Below, one piece after another: positions 56,156 through 64,000 of a DNA stretch of 64,000 nt (positions within the stretch are counted from its first letter, which is position 1; every line of letters begins with the position of its first letter). The notes below the pieces were generated by a model. It did no database searches. It saw only the letters and a list, made by a program, of their open reading frames with translations, and was not told where the DNA came from. The position numbers were made by a program, and so were the translations under genes. The stretch is from positions 2,666,001-2,730,000 of the forward strand of contig NZ_AP019649.1 in NCBI RefSeq assembly GCF_009938165.1, written 5' to 3'. The DNA comes from Vibrio taketomensis. GTDB taxonomy: Bacteria > Pseudomonadota > Gammaproteobacteria > Enterobacterales > Vibrionaceae.

Positions 56156-57463
56156 ATGATTGCAGTCGAGCTGTTCGTCGTTCTGCTCTTTATCTTTTTA
56201 GGAGCTAGAATTGGGGGTATCGGCATCGGTTTTGCCGGTGGTGCTGGGGTTATCGCTTTATCACTAGGGCTGGGTGTGCACACAAGCCAAGCCTACATTC
56301 CGGTAGATGTTATTCTAATTATCATGTCAGTTATTACCGCGATTGCCGCAATGCAAGTTGCCGGTGGTATGGACTGGCTAGTGCAAGTTGCAGAAAACTT
56401 TTTACGCAAAAATCCTAAGCGCATTACCTTTTACGCACCGATTGTGACTTACGTAATGACACTGATGGCTGGTACTGGCCACACGGCGTTCTCCACGCTA
56501 CCGGTTATTGCAGAAGTGGCCAAAGGCCAAGGCGTTCGTCCTTCACGTCCGCTTTCTATTGCTGTTATCGCTTCACAAATTGCGATTACTGCCTCACCGA
56601 TTTCTGCTGCGGTGGTTGCTTTTGCTGCCATGCTAGCACCTAAAGGCGTCGACTACTTAACGCTGCTTGCCGTGTGTATTCCTACCACCTTTATCGCTTG
56701 TATGATTGGCGCATTTGTCGCTAACTTTATGGGTAAAGAGTTAAAAGACGATCCGGTTTACCAACAACGTCTTGAACAAGGCCTAATCAAGCTTGCGGGT
56801 AGCGAAAAACGCGAATTGTTGCCAACCGCTAAACGCGCAACCTATATCTTCCTGATCGCCATCGGTTTGGTCGTCTGCTACGCTGCTGCGATCTCACACT
56901 CAATTGGTCTGATTGAAAACCCAGCGCTTGGTCGTAACGAAGCCATCATGACTGTGATGTTAGCAGCGGCAGCACTGATTGTTTTCACTACCAAAATTGA
57001 TGCTAACCAAATTCCTGCAGCTAGCACCTTCCGTTCAGGTATGACAGCTTGTGTATGCGTACTCGGTGTTGCATGGTTAGGTTCAACCTTTGTTAACGCT
57101 CACGTTAATGAGATCAAAGAAGTGGCTGACGAGTTACTTGCCGACTATCCATGGATGCTGGCATTAGTACTGTTCTTTGCTTCAATGCTACTTTATTCAC
57201 AAGGTGCAACCACCGTTGCTCTAATGCCTGCCGCACTGGCTATTGGCGTTGCGCCATTAACTGCGGTTGCATCATTTGCTGCGGTCAGCGCGCTATTTGT
57301 ACTACCGACTTACCCAACGTTACTGGCTGCAGTTGAAATGGATGATACCGGTTCAACTCGCATTGGTAAGTACGTATTCAACCACCCATTCTTTATTCCA
57401 GGTGTGGTCACCATTAGCTCAGCCGTTGCTCTTGGGTTTGCCTTTGGTGGGCTGGTGATTTAA
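56156..57463 (+). CDS. dcuA: DcuA, C4-dicarboxylate antiporter
   Basis: 435 residues, about ten membrane segments, Dcu family throughout (ARIGGIGIGFAGGAGV at the start, GTGHTAFSTLPVI, SASPISAAVV-like loop). Exchanges aspartate, fumarate, malate and succinate. Assigned to DcuA rather than DcuB because of its place after aspA and before dsbD. CGAGGG precedes the ATG. Confidence 0.92.
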   Translation: MIAVELFVVLLFIFLGARIGGIGIGFAGGAGVIALSLGLGVHTSQAYIPVDVILIIMSVITAIAAMQVAGGMDWLVQVAENFLRKNPKRITFYAPIVTYVMTLMAGTGHTAFSTLPVIAEVAKGQGVRPSRPLSIAVIASQIAITASPISAAVVAFAAMLAPKGVDYLTLLAVCIPTTFIACMIGAFVANFMGKELKDDPVYQQRLEQGLIKLAGSEKRELLPTAKRATYIFLIAIGLVVCYAAAISHSIGLIENPALGRNEAIMTVMLAAAALIVFTTKIDANQIPAASTFRSGMTACVCVLGVAWLGSTFVNAHVNEIKEVADELLADYPWMLALVLFFASMLLYSQGATTVALMPAALAIGVAPLTAVASFAAVSALFVLPTYPTLLAAVEMDDTGSTRIGKYVFNHPFFIPGVVTISSAVALGFAFGGLVI

Positions 57464-57498
57464 TCACTACACCATAGCGAATCAGTAATATCGACCTT

Positions 57499-57522
57499 AA
57501 AAAGCGCTCCGGCGCTTTTTTT
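57499..57522 (+). terminator. Terminator after dcuA
   Basis: AAAAAGCGC / GCGCTTTTT with a short loop and seven T residues. Confidence 0.9.
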
Positions 57523-57678
57523 ATTGCTGCGTATTCACACTCCACCCATCATTATTTCGACTTCTGACTGAAACTAATTGGCTGTTTTCTCTGTCATATA
57601 CAATCTATCGACGGTTGAGTTGGATAAAAAGTCAGCCTGTACGTAAAATACCCGCAAGTTAAATTAAGTGATGTTTGT

Positions 57679-59481
57679 ATGCGCTCAGTTTTTTCCATTC
57701 TGATTTTATGCCTAAGTGTCGTGGCGTCACCCGCGATGGCGCTGTTTGGCAACAACTCTAATACTCCGAGTTTTACCACTGACAACAATCGATTCGTTCC
57801 TGTTGATGACGCGTTTCCTTTCAATAATTTTCAGCAGAATAATCGCGTATTTCTCGATTGGCAGGTCAAACACGACTACTACTTGTATCAAGAACGCATC
57901 TCGATTAGTGCAGAAAATGTGACCTTAGGTGAGCTTGATATTCGTGAAGGGCAGCCTTATCACGATGAATTTTTTGGCGATGTCCATATCTATACCGAGC
58001 CACTGTTTGTTGAAGTTCCTCTACAGGATTATCAACCAGGCGCGCGTTTAATCGTTCAGTATCAAGGCTGTGCCAAAGCAGGCTTTTGCTACCCACCGGA
58101 AACTCGAGTGATTGATGTCAAAGCCTTTACTACTGCAAGCAACGACGCCACAACACAGTCAGCGGATACTTCGCTAACCAAGCCACAAACATCATCCACA
58201 CCAACCAGCCAATCACCTGCGCCGCAATCCAAAGAAAGCAGCCTTGCAGGCCAATTAGCTGATAATTGGTGGACACCACTGCTATTTTTAGCTCTTGGGG
58301 TTGGTCTTGCTTTTACCCCATGTGTACTGCCTATGTACCCAATTCTGACCAGTATCGTATTAGGAAGCGGGAAGTTATCGCACCGCCGCGCTCTTGGTTT
58401 GTCATTTATTTATGTACAAGGTATGGCGCTCACTTACACCTTACTCGGTTTAGTTGTGGCATCGGCAGGCATGCAGTTCCAAGCTGCAATGCAACACCCA
58501 TACGTATTGTTTGGCCTTAGTGTCATGTTTGTCGCCTTAGCCTTATCGATGTTTGGTGCTTACACATTGCAACTGCCATCAAGTGTGCAAACTTGGCTTA
58601 ACGGCCTGAGCAACAAGCAGCAAGGGGGGAGTAATGCAGGTGTGTTCGCTATGGGTGCGATATCTGGTCTAGTGTGTTCACCATGCACCACAGCACCGCT
58701 TTCTGGTGCTCTGCTCTATGTCGCTCAAAGTGGCGATTTAGTCACAGGTGCCGTAGCGCTCTATGCACTGGCCTTAGGTATGGGTATTCCGCTAATGTTG
58801 GCGGCGGTATTTGGCAACAAACTACTACCAAAAGCCGGTGCTTGGATGGATCGCGTTAAGGTACTATTCGGCTTTGTATTACTCGCTGCGCCAATTTTCC
58901 TATTGGAGCGTATCTTACCAGAACAGTGGTCTACCGCTTTGTGGTCTGCGCTTGGCATTGCCGCTTTTGGTTGGCTTTATCACCTTAAAAACTCGCTAAC
59001 TTTTGGCGGTTGGAAACAGAGTGCGGTCGGCATTATTGCGGTATTGGGTCTATTTGCTTCGGCGCAACCTCTGCTCAACTACTGGTTTAGTCCACAAGCA
59101 CAAGTCGCTGAGCATGGCGTTGAATTTATCAAAATCAGCAATGTAGCAGAGCTTGAGCAGCAGCTGGAAAAAGCGCAATTGGCGGGGAAACCTGTCATGC
59201 TCGATTACTATGCTGATTGGTGTGTTGCGTGTAAGGAATTTGAAAAATACACATTCCATACACCAGAAGTGGAAAGCAAATTAAAGGATTTTGTTTTGCT
59301 TCAAGCAGATGTAACGAAAAACCAAATGCAAGATATCGAACTGCTGCAGAAATTAAATGTCCTTGGTTTACCAACTATTGAGTTTTGGAATGCTGATGGC
59401 AGTCATCAGCCAAATGCTCGCATTACTGGTTTCATGGATGCACCAAGTTTTATTAACCACTTAAACGCTCATCAACTCTAG
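57679..59481 (+). CDS. dsbD: DsbD, periplasmic thiol:disulfide reductase
   Basis: 600 residues in three parts: signal peptide plus the periplasmic alpha domain with its cysteine pair ([15 protein letters not shown]), eight membrane helices with the electron-relay cysteines ([10 protein letters not shown] and [11 protein letters not shown]), and a C-terminal thioredoxin-like gamma domain ([12 protein letters not shown]). Carries reducing power from cytoplasmic thioredoxin to DsbC and cytochrome maturation. In E. coli cutA lies between dcuA and dsbD; here only 215 bases separate them and cutA is absent. Confidence 0.96.
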   Translation: MRSVFSILILCLSVVASPAMALFGNNSNTPSFTTDNNRFVPVDDAFPFNNFQQNNRVFLDWQVKHDYYLYQERISISAENVTLGELDIREGQPYHDEFFGDVHIYTEPLFVEVPLQDYQPGARLIVQYQGCAKAGFCYPPETRVIDVKAFTTASNDATTQSADTSLTKPQTSSTPTSQSPAPQSKESSLAGQLADNWWTPLLFLALGVGLAFTPCVLPMYPILTSIVLGSGKLSHRRALGLSFIYVQGMALTYTLLGLVVASAGMQFQAAMQHPYVLFGLSVMFVALALSMFGAYTLQLPSSVQTWLNGLSNKQQGGSNAGVFAMGAISGLVCSPCTTAPLSGALLYVAQSGDLVTGAVALYALALGMGIPLMLAAVFGNKLLPKAGAWMDRVKVLFGFVLLAAPIFLLERILPEQWSTALWSALGIAAFGWLYHLKNSLTFGGWKQSAVGIIAVLGLFASAQPLLNYWFSPQAQVAEHGVEFIKISNVAELEQQLEKAQLAGKPVMLDYYADWCVACKEFEKYTFHTPEVESKLKDFVLLQADVTKNQMQDIELLQKLNVLGLPTIEFWNADGSHQPNARITGFMDAPSFINHLNAHQL

Positions 59482-59494
59482 CCGATCACAAACT

Positions 59495-59528
59495 CACACC
59501 TCAGTATTTACTGGGGTGTGACATTTCT
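59495..59528 (+). terminator. Hairpin after dsbD, possible terminator
   Basis: CACACCTCAGT / ACTGGGGTGTG (one G-U pair) with an ATTT loop; only a poor T-run follows. Confidence 0.5.
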
Positions 59529-59633
59529 TAGACAAAAGTCGATTTAGTTCAGAATTTTAGAGTACAAATATTGTTCTAAGCATCAAACGCAATGATAATT
59601 CCATTAACCAAATAACAATAAGTGGTTAACGTT

Positions 59634-60269
59634 ATGGACTCAAATTACACCATCATCATTGCTGATGATCATCCGCTCTTTCGCAATGCTTTGTTTCAAG
59701 CGATTCATATGGCGATCAGCGGTGCTAATCTTCTTGAGGCCGATTCGTTAGAAGCTCTTATTTCTCTACTCGGTAAAGAACCAGATGCAGACCTTTTGTT
59801 GTTAGACTTAAAAATGCCAGGAGCAAACGGCATGTCAGGACTAATACAGATGCGAGCTGAATTTCCTGATTTACCGATAGTCGTCGTATCTGCCAGTGAA
59901 GAACCATCTGTCGTCACTCAAGTAAAAAGCCATGGTGCGTTTGGCTTTATTCCCAAATCAAGCGACATGCGCGAATTGATCGCAGCGCTCAATCAAGTTC
60001 TTGGTGGTGAACCATTCTTCCCTGAAGGTTCGATAACTAATCATGCAGCCTGTACCGATTTAGCCGAAAAAATTGCTACCCTCACACCACAGCAATACAA
60101 AGTATTAGGCATGCTCTCCGATGGTTTGCTCAACAAGCAAATTGCTTATGAACTCAATGTTTCCGAAGCGACAATCAAAGCACACATGACGGCGATATTT
60201 CGTAAACTCGGCGTTAAGAACCGTACTCAAGCCGTGATACTACTTCAACAATTGGAGTCAGAAAGTTAA
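59634..60269 (+). CDS. crbR: NarL/LuxR-type response regulator, CrbR-like
   Basis: About 211 residues. Receiver with acidic DD (11-12), phospho-Asp58 in LLDLKMPG, Ser86 and Lys108, then a LuxR helix-turn-helix (LTPQQYKVLGMLSDGLLNKQ to RKLGVKNRTQA). Next to dsbD and just before the marC and symporter genes, the position of V. cholerae CrbR, which activates acetate scavenging with the CrbS hybrid kinase. Orthology is inferred from place and type. ATG at 59634; an in-frame GTG at 59622 is weaker. Confidence 0.75.
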   Translation: MDSNYTIIIADDHPLFRNALFQAIHMAISGANLLEADSLEALISLLGKEPDADLLLLDLKMPGANGMSGLIQMRAEFPDLPIVVVSASEEPSVVTQVKSHGAFGFIPKSSDMRELIAALNQVLGGEPFFPEGSITNHAACTDLAEKIATLTPQQYKVLGMLSDGLLNKQIAYELNVSEATIKAHMTAIFRKLGVKNRTQAVILLQQLESES

Positions 60270-60411
60270 CTCACTTTGTGCTGACTTAGACACAATTAAA
60301 CTCTGCTACACTTAGCTCACTTGGTGCTACTTTAAGCACCTATCCCTCTGTTATTTCGCTTGATGACCATTCGGTCGTCAAATTGATTTCCGCTAACTCT
60401 GGGAGATTGTT

Positions 60412-61038
60412 TTGCTGAGCATTGTGTTAACTCAATTCGTCGTGCTTTGGGCAGTTATTGACCCTGTCGGAACTGTGCCTGTCTACCTATCTCAAACTCA
60501 ACACCTTTCCATCAAACAAAAACGAGTTGTGGCGTTTAAAGCGGTCGCCATTGCCACTGGCTTGTTGCTATTTTTCCTTATTGCTGGGCAATTACTATTG
60601 GAAGCCATGCAAATACCGCTACCTGCCTTTCAAGCTGCTGGCGGACTAGTGTTACTCCTGTTTGCGCTCACCATGATCTTTGGCGAAAGTAAGCCAGAGC
60701 AAGAACAAAAACTGAGCCAAGAACTCAGTCATTCTGAATTAGCCGATCTGGCCGTTTACCCACTCGCAATGCCTTCTATTGCCTCGCCAGGAGCCATGAT
60801 GGCTATCGTGATGCTCACTGATAATCATCGATATTCTTTACTCGATCAAAGTATTACCGCTGGGGTTATGATTGCGGTGCTCGTGATCACTTTATTGTTT
60901 TTATTACTGGCAAGCCAAATACATCGAGTCATCGGTAATGTCGGAGCCGCCATCATTAGTCGTGTCATGGGGCTCGTTTTAGCCGCCGTTGCTCTCAATA
61001 ATCTATTAATGGGCATACGCGACTACTTTTTATTGTGA
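60412..61038 (+). CDS. MarC family (UPF0056) membrane protein
   Basis: 208 residues with six predicted membrane helices and the family N-terminus (FVVLWAVIDPVGTVPVYL) and PLAMPSIASPGAMM motif. The start is TTG (60412), supported by GGGAG six bases before it. Despite its name the family has no proven role in drug resistance; transport of small metabolites is suspected. It lies between the CrbR-like gene and the symporter. Confidence 0.88.
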   Translation: MLSIVLTQFVVLWAVIDPVGTVPVYLSQTQHLSIKQKRVVAFKAVAIATGLLLFFLIAGQLLLEAMQIPLPAFQAAGGLVLLLFALTMIFGESKPEQEQKLSQELSHSELADLAVYPLAMPSIASPGAMMAIVMLTDNHRYSLLDQSITAGVMIAVLVITLLFLLLASQIHRVIGNVGAAIISRVMGLVLAAVALNNLLMGIRDYFLL

Positions 61039-61255
61039 TCAATGCACCATTCTGCGTGCTACAGCATTAGACCTTAGGCTTAATTAACACAATGTTAACA
61101 CCAATCCCAATAAGCCACTTCATATAACCAACTGATTTTAATCAACTCAATAAATATTCATTGCCGACTAAAGTAGAAAAGCCATCCTACTTTGTCACTG
61201 CTATTGTAAATCCAGAAACATTTTTTTAACAACAATCATGCGTAAGGAGACGGCA

Positions 61256-61519
61256 ATGGCGTTTGAAAGTCAGGAACGAGCCAAAGCCTATTGGGAAAAG
61301 AACGTAAGACTAATGATCGGCCTAATGGTCGTGTGGTTTGTCGTATCTTTTGGCTGTGGCATCTTATTTGTTGATGTGCTTAACCAATTCCAAATTGGTG
61401 GCTACAAACTTGGCTTCTGGTTTGCTCAACAAGGATCCATCTATACCTTCCTCGGAATCATTTTCTTCTATGCGTGGAAAATGCGTCGAATCGACCGTGA
61501 ATTTAATGTAGATGAGTAA
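61256..61519 (+). CDS. DUF4212 small subunit of a sodium/solute symporter
   Basis: About 87 residues with two membrane helices. The start at 61256 (MAFESQERA) has AAGGAG six bases upstream; an ATG at 61238 is in frame. Proteins of this type almost always precede an SSS-family symporter and are thought to be its accessory subunit. The stop is 12 bases before the symporter ATG, so the two are translated as a pair. Confidence 0.88.
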   Translation: MAFESQERAKAYWEKNVRLMIGLMVVWFVVSFGCGILFVDVLNQFQIGGYKLGFWFAQQGSIYTFLGIIFFYAWKMRRIDREFNVDE

Positions 61520-61531
61520 GGAGTAGCTCAG

Positions 61532-63265
61532 ATGGATTTGAAAACTATCACTTACCTAGTTGTAGGGGCGACTTTCCTCCTCTACATCGGTATTGCAATT
61601 TGGGCTCGTGCAGGCTCAACCAAAGAGTTTTACGTGGCAGGCGGCGGGGTCAACCCAATTGCCAACGGTATGGCGACTGCCGCTGACTGGATGTCTGCCG
61701 CTTCGTTCATTTCAATGGCAGGTCTAATTGCCTTTATGGGCTACGGTGGTTCTGTATTCCTTATGGGTTGGACTGGTGGTTACGTACTACTTGCACTGCT
61801 GCTGGCCCCTTATTTACGTAAGTTTGGTAAATTTACCGTACCTGAATTCGTAGGTGAACGTTTCTACTCAAACGCAGCTCGTATCGTCGCGGTTGTTTGT
61901 TTAATCATCGCATCCGTCACTTACGTAATCGGTCAGATGAAAGGTGTCGGTGTCGCATTTGGTCGTTTCTTAGAAGTTGATTACTCAACAGGTCTACTGA
62001 TCGGCATGTGTATCGTATTTATGTACGCTGTAATGGGCGGCATGAAAGGGATTACCTATACGCAGATTGCTCAATATTGCGTCCTCATTCTTGCTTACAC
62101 TATTCCTGCAATCTTTATCTCTCTGCAACTAACCGGTCACCCTCTACCACAAATTGGACTGGGCAGTACTATCTCAGGAACCGATGTTTATCTACTCGAC
62201 CGGCTCGATCAGGTGGTGACAGAACTTGGCTTTAGTGAATACACCACACAAGTTCGTGGCGATACACTCAACATGTTCGTTTACACCATGTCTCTAATGA
62301 TTGGTACAGCGGGTCTGCCACATGTAATCATCCGCTTCTTCACCGTACCTAAAGTACGTGATGCACGAACATCTGCAGGTTACGCGCTCCTGTTTATTGC
62401 GATTCTGTACACAACCGCTCCAGCAGTATCTGCAATGGCACGTCTGAATTTAATGGATACTGTGAACCCTGCACCGGGCCAACACTTAGCTTATGACGAA
62501 CGTCCTAGCTGGTTCAAAAACTGGGAGAAAACGGGTCTACTTGGCTTTGATGATAAAAACCACGATGGTCTGATTGATTACACGTCAAACCCAGCGACTA
62601 ATGAGCTGAAAGTTGACCGTGACATCATGGTACTAGCCAACCCAGAGATCGCGAAACTGCCTAACTGGGTCATCGCGCTTGTCGCTGCCGGTGGTTTAGC
62701 AGCCGCACTTTCCACTGCTGCTGGTCTATTGTTGGCTATCTCCTCGGCGATATCCCATGACTTAATCAAAGGCGTAATCAATCCAAATATTTCTGAGAAG
62801 AAAGAACTGCTTGCCAGCCGAATATCGATGGCAGTGGCCATTGGTGTGGCCGGTTATCTAGGTCTCAATCCACCAGGGTTTGCCGCCGGTACGGTAGCGC
62901 TAGCATTCGGCCTTGCAGGCTCCTCCATCTTCCCTGCATTGATGATGGGTATCTTTAGTAAGAGCATCAACAAAGAAGGCGCAATTGCAGGCATGATTGC
63001 AGGTATCAGTGTGACGCTATTCTACGTATTCCAGCACAAAGGCATCCTATTCGTCGCAGATTGGACCTATCTACAAAGCTGGGGTAGCAACTGGTTCTTT
63101 GGTATCGAACCCAATGCATTTGGTGCAATTGGCGCTCTATTTAACTTCATCGTAGCCATCGCGGTATCGAAAGTGACCGCTGAAACGCCACAAGAAGTAA
63201 AGATTTGGTTGAACACGTACGTGTTCCAGCTGGCGCTGGTGACGCAGTCGACCACTAAAATCTAA
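61532..63265 (+). CDS. Sodium/solute symporter, acetate-permease-like (VC_2705 subfamily)
   Basis: 577 residues, SSS family, 13 or so helices. The sodium-site helix 1 and GGGVNPIANGMATAADWMSA match ActP-type carriers. Between two helices a soluble insert (about 305-370) carries D341-K-N-H-D-G-L-I-D349, which fits the first nine positions of an EF-hand loop but lacks the final Glu. Partner DUF4212 subunit directly upstream. Beside a CrbR-like regulator, acetate or another short carboxylate is the likely cargo. Ends with a good terminator. Confidence 0.88.
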   Translation: MDLKTITYLVVGATFLLYIGIAIWARAGSTKEFYVAGGGVNPIANGMATAADWMSAASFISMAGLIAFMGYGGSVFLMGWTGGYVLLALLLAPYLRKFGKFTVPEFVGERFYSNAARIVAVVCLIIASVTYVIGQMKGVGVAFGRFLEVDYSTGLLIGMCIVFMYAVMGGMKGITYTQIAQYCVLILAYTIPAIFISLQLTGHPLPQIGLGSTISGTDVYLLDRLDQVVTELGFSEYTTQVRGDTLNMFVYTMSLMIGTAGLPHVIIRFFTVPKVRDARTSAGYALLFIAILYTTAPAVSAMARLNLMDTVNPAPGQHLAYDERPSWFKNWEKTGLLGFDDKNHDGLIDYTSNPATNELKVDRDIMVLANPEIAKLPNWVIALVAAGGLAAALSTAAGLLLAISSAISHDLIKGVINPNISEKKELLASRISMAVAIGVAGYLGLNPPGFAAGTVALAFGLAGSSIFPALMMGIFSKSINKEGAIAGMIAGISVTLFYVFQHKGILFVADWTYLQSWGSNWFFGIEPNAFGAIGALFNFIVAIAVSKVTAETPQEVKIWLNTYVFQLALVTQSTTKI

Positions 63266-63275
63266 TTCAAAGCAC

Positions 63276-63299
63276 AAAAGCCCCTGCGGGGGCTTTTTT
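63276..63299 (+). terminator. Terminator after the symporter
   Basis: AAAAGCCCC / GGGGCTTTT with a three-base loop and T-run. Confidence 0.9.
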
Positions 63300-63408
63300 A
63301 TTCCTATTAGTCTGTTTAAATAAGCATCTATACCCAATAATTTAGTGCCGTCATTTTATGAGTTATTAGGTATACATTTTTAGCCCGTCGTAGTCGCAAG
63401 GAAGCCCT

Positions 63409-63894
63409 ATGTTTAAGAATAAACACATTATTATTGCTCTGTTAGTCGCCCCTATTCTCTCTATCATCGCTTACTTCGGTACCGATTTAGCACTAAGTGA
63501 AAAACCTCATGCCGCCAAAGAGGGCCAGAGCTACAAACTTCTGAGCAAGTCGAATTGCCGTTATACCAGCGGCATCTGTGACATGGAAAATGGGGAGTTT
63601 AAAATTAAGTTTCGCTCTGAAAACCTAACCAACAATAAGTTAGAGCTTTCATTGACTTCGGCTTTTCCGCTCGAGGGCATTAAAGTGGCTCTGGTCGATG
63701 ATCCAGAGCAAAGTGCTAAACCACTTGATATGCAGTCAAACAGCAAGGATGGCAAGAACTGGTCTATCAACTTACCGGCGCCAGCTAGTGAAGAGAGCTG
63801 GTTACGTGTTGCCGCTCAAGCCGATGGGGTGGTGTATTACGGCGACACACAAACCGCATTTGTAAAATACGAAACCCTATTAAGTGACAAGTAA
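63409..63894 (+). CDS. Membrane-anchored protein of unknown function
   Basis: 161 residues. One N-terminal hydrophobic segment (about 8-27), probably an uncleaved anchor, then a periplasmic part predicted to be beta-rich. Two cysteines in SNCRYTSGICDME could form a disulfide. I recognise no domain. It lies just after the symporter terminator and before a convergent gene that looks like a sensor-kinase receiver. Confidence 0.7.
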   Translation: MFKNKHIIIALLVAPILSIIAYFGTDLALSEKPHAAKEGQSYKLLSKSNCRYTSGICDMENGEFKIKFRSENLTNNKLELSLTSAFPLEGIKVALVDDPEQSAKPLDMQSNSKDGKNWSINLPAPASEESWLRVAAQADGVVYYGDTQTAFVKYETLLSDK

Positions 63895-63902
63895 TTTAGA
63901 CC

Positions 63903-63940
63903 TCGGCACGACTTTTATCGCGTTAGTCGTGCCGAATTTG
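63903..63940. terminator. Hairpin between two convergent genes
   Basis: TCGGCACGACT / AGTCGTGCCGA, an 11-base perfect stem with an 11-base loop and a short T-rich tail on the plus side. Confidence 0.65.
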
Positions 63941-63946
63941 ATCTGG

Positions 63947-64000
63947 CTATTCAACGCGATTGAGTATCGCCCTTAATTTCAGTGGTTTGACGGGTTTAGG
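63947..64000 (-). CDS. C-terminal end of a probable receiver-domain protein (hybrid kinase?)
   Basis: Only the last 17 codons and the stop are in the window. They read PKPVKPLKLRAILNRVE. The K-P-V-K-P pattern followed by LKLRAIL is typical of the end of a response-regulator receiver, where the first Lys-Pro is the conserved switch lysine. This is common at the C-terminus of hybrid sensor kinases. A CrbS-like kinase/symporter would suit the nearby CrbR-like regulator, but 17 residues cannot prove it. Confidence 0.5.
   Translation of the reverse strand, partial: PKPVKPLKLRAILNRVE

Overview
The window reads as a stretch of the main chromosome of a Vibrio-like gammaproteobacterium. The evidence is gene order and protein sequence: the queG / tsaE-amiB-mutL-miaA-hfq-hflX-hflK-hflC block, the secE-nusG-rplKAJL-rpoBC cluster behind a tRNA-tufB operon, cpxP/cpxRA, efp/epmB, aspA-dcuA-dsbD, and a CrbR-like regulator beside a DUF4212/SSS symporter pair. 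Base composition looks moderately AT-rich, and strongly expressed genes favour CTA/CTT leucine codons. I see no rRNA operon, prophage, insertion sequence, integron or CRISPR array. This is core genome, and I did not find a new multi-gene system.

Layout. Positions 1-8316 (minus strand) hold a protein-quality-control and RNA/DNA-maintenance operon (hflC partial, hflK, hflX, hfq, miaA, mutL, amiB, tsaE). queG diverges at 8507. Between queG and a long tRNA array lies a gene-free 526-bp stretch with a pair of perfect inverted DnaA boxes. It sits exactly where E. coli keeps the DnaA-inactivating locus datA and is the most interesting non-coding element here. Positions 10155-11343 (minus) are an alternating array of seven tRNA-Gly(GCC) and four initiator tRNA-Met genes, several with small deletions. 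Then come a lipoprotein, orn, rsgA, psd, a DASS carboxylate transporter, a DMT transporter, gpmI, envC, a DHH phosphoesterase, a TetR regulator, hemE, nudC and rsd.

Positions 25905-39882 (minus) are the transcription/translation core: tRNA-Thr/Tyr/Gly/Thr-tufB, secE-nusG, rplK-rplA, rplJ-rplL-rpoB-rpoC. The two ribosomal-protein promoters sit inside inverted repeats that follow the upstream genes. tufB carries three small frameshifting deletions and the adjacent tRNA-Gly(TCC) lacks two T-arm bases. Together with the damaged copies in the big tRNA array this points to consensus errors in multi-copy sequence rather than to biology.

Positions 40089-64000 hold coaA, an HpaF-like isomerase, tpiA, a MATE pump, rraA, menA, efp with its modification enzyme epmB divergent, an orphan type IV prepilin, pfkA, fieF, the Cpx envelope-stress system with tandem CpxR boxes, trmL, fxsA, aspA-dcuA (aspartate/fumarate metabolism), dsbD, a CrbR-like acetate-switch regulator, marC, a two-part sodium/solute symporter with an EF-hand-like loop, an unknown membrane-anchored protein, and the last 17 codons of what looks like a receiver-domain protein.

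Functional links inside the window: amiB and its activator envC (cell separation); efp and epmB; cpxRA with cpxP and dsbD (envelope folding); aspA with dcuA; rsd with rpoBC; nusG and secE with the ribosomal-protein operons.
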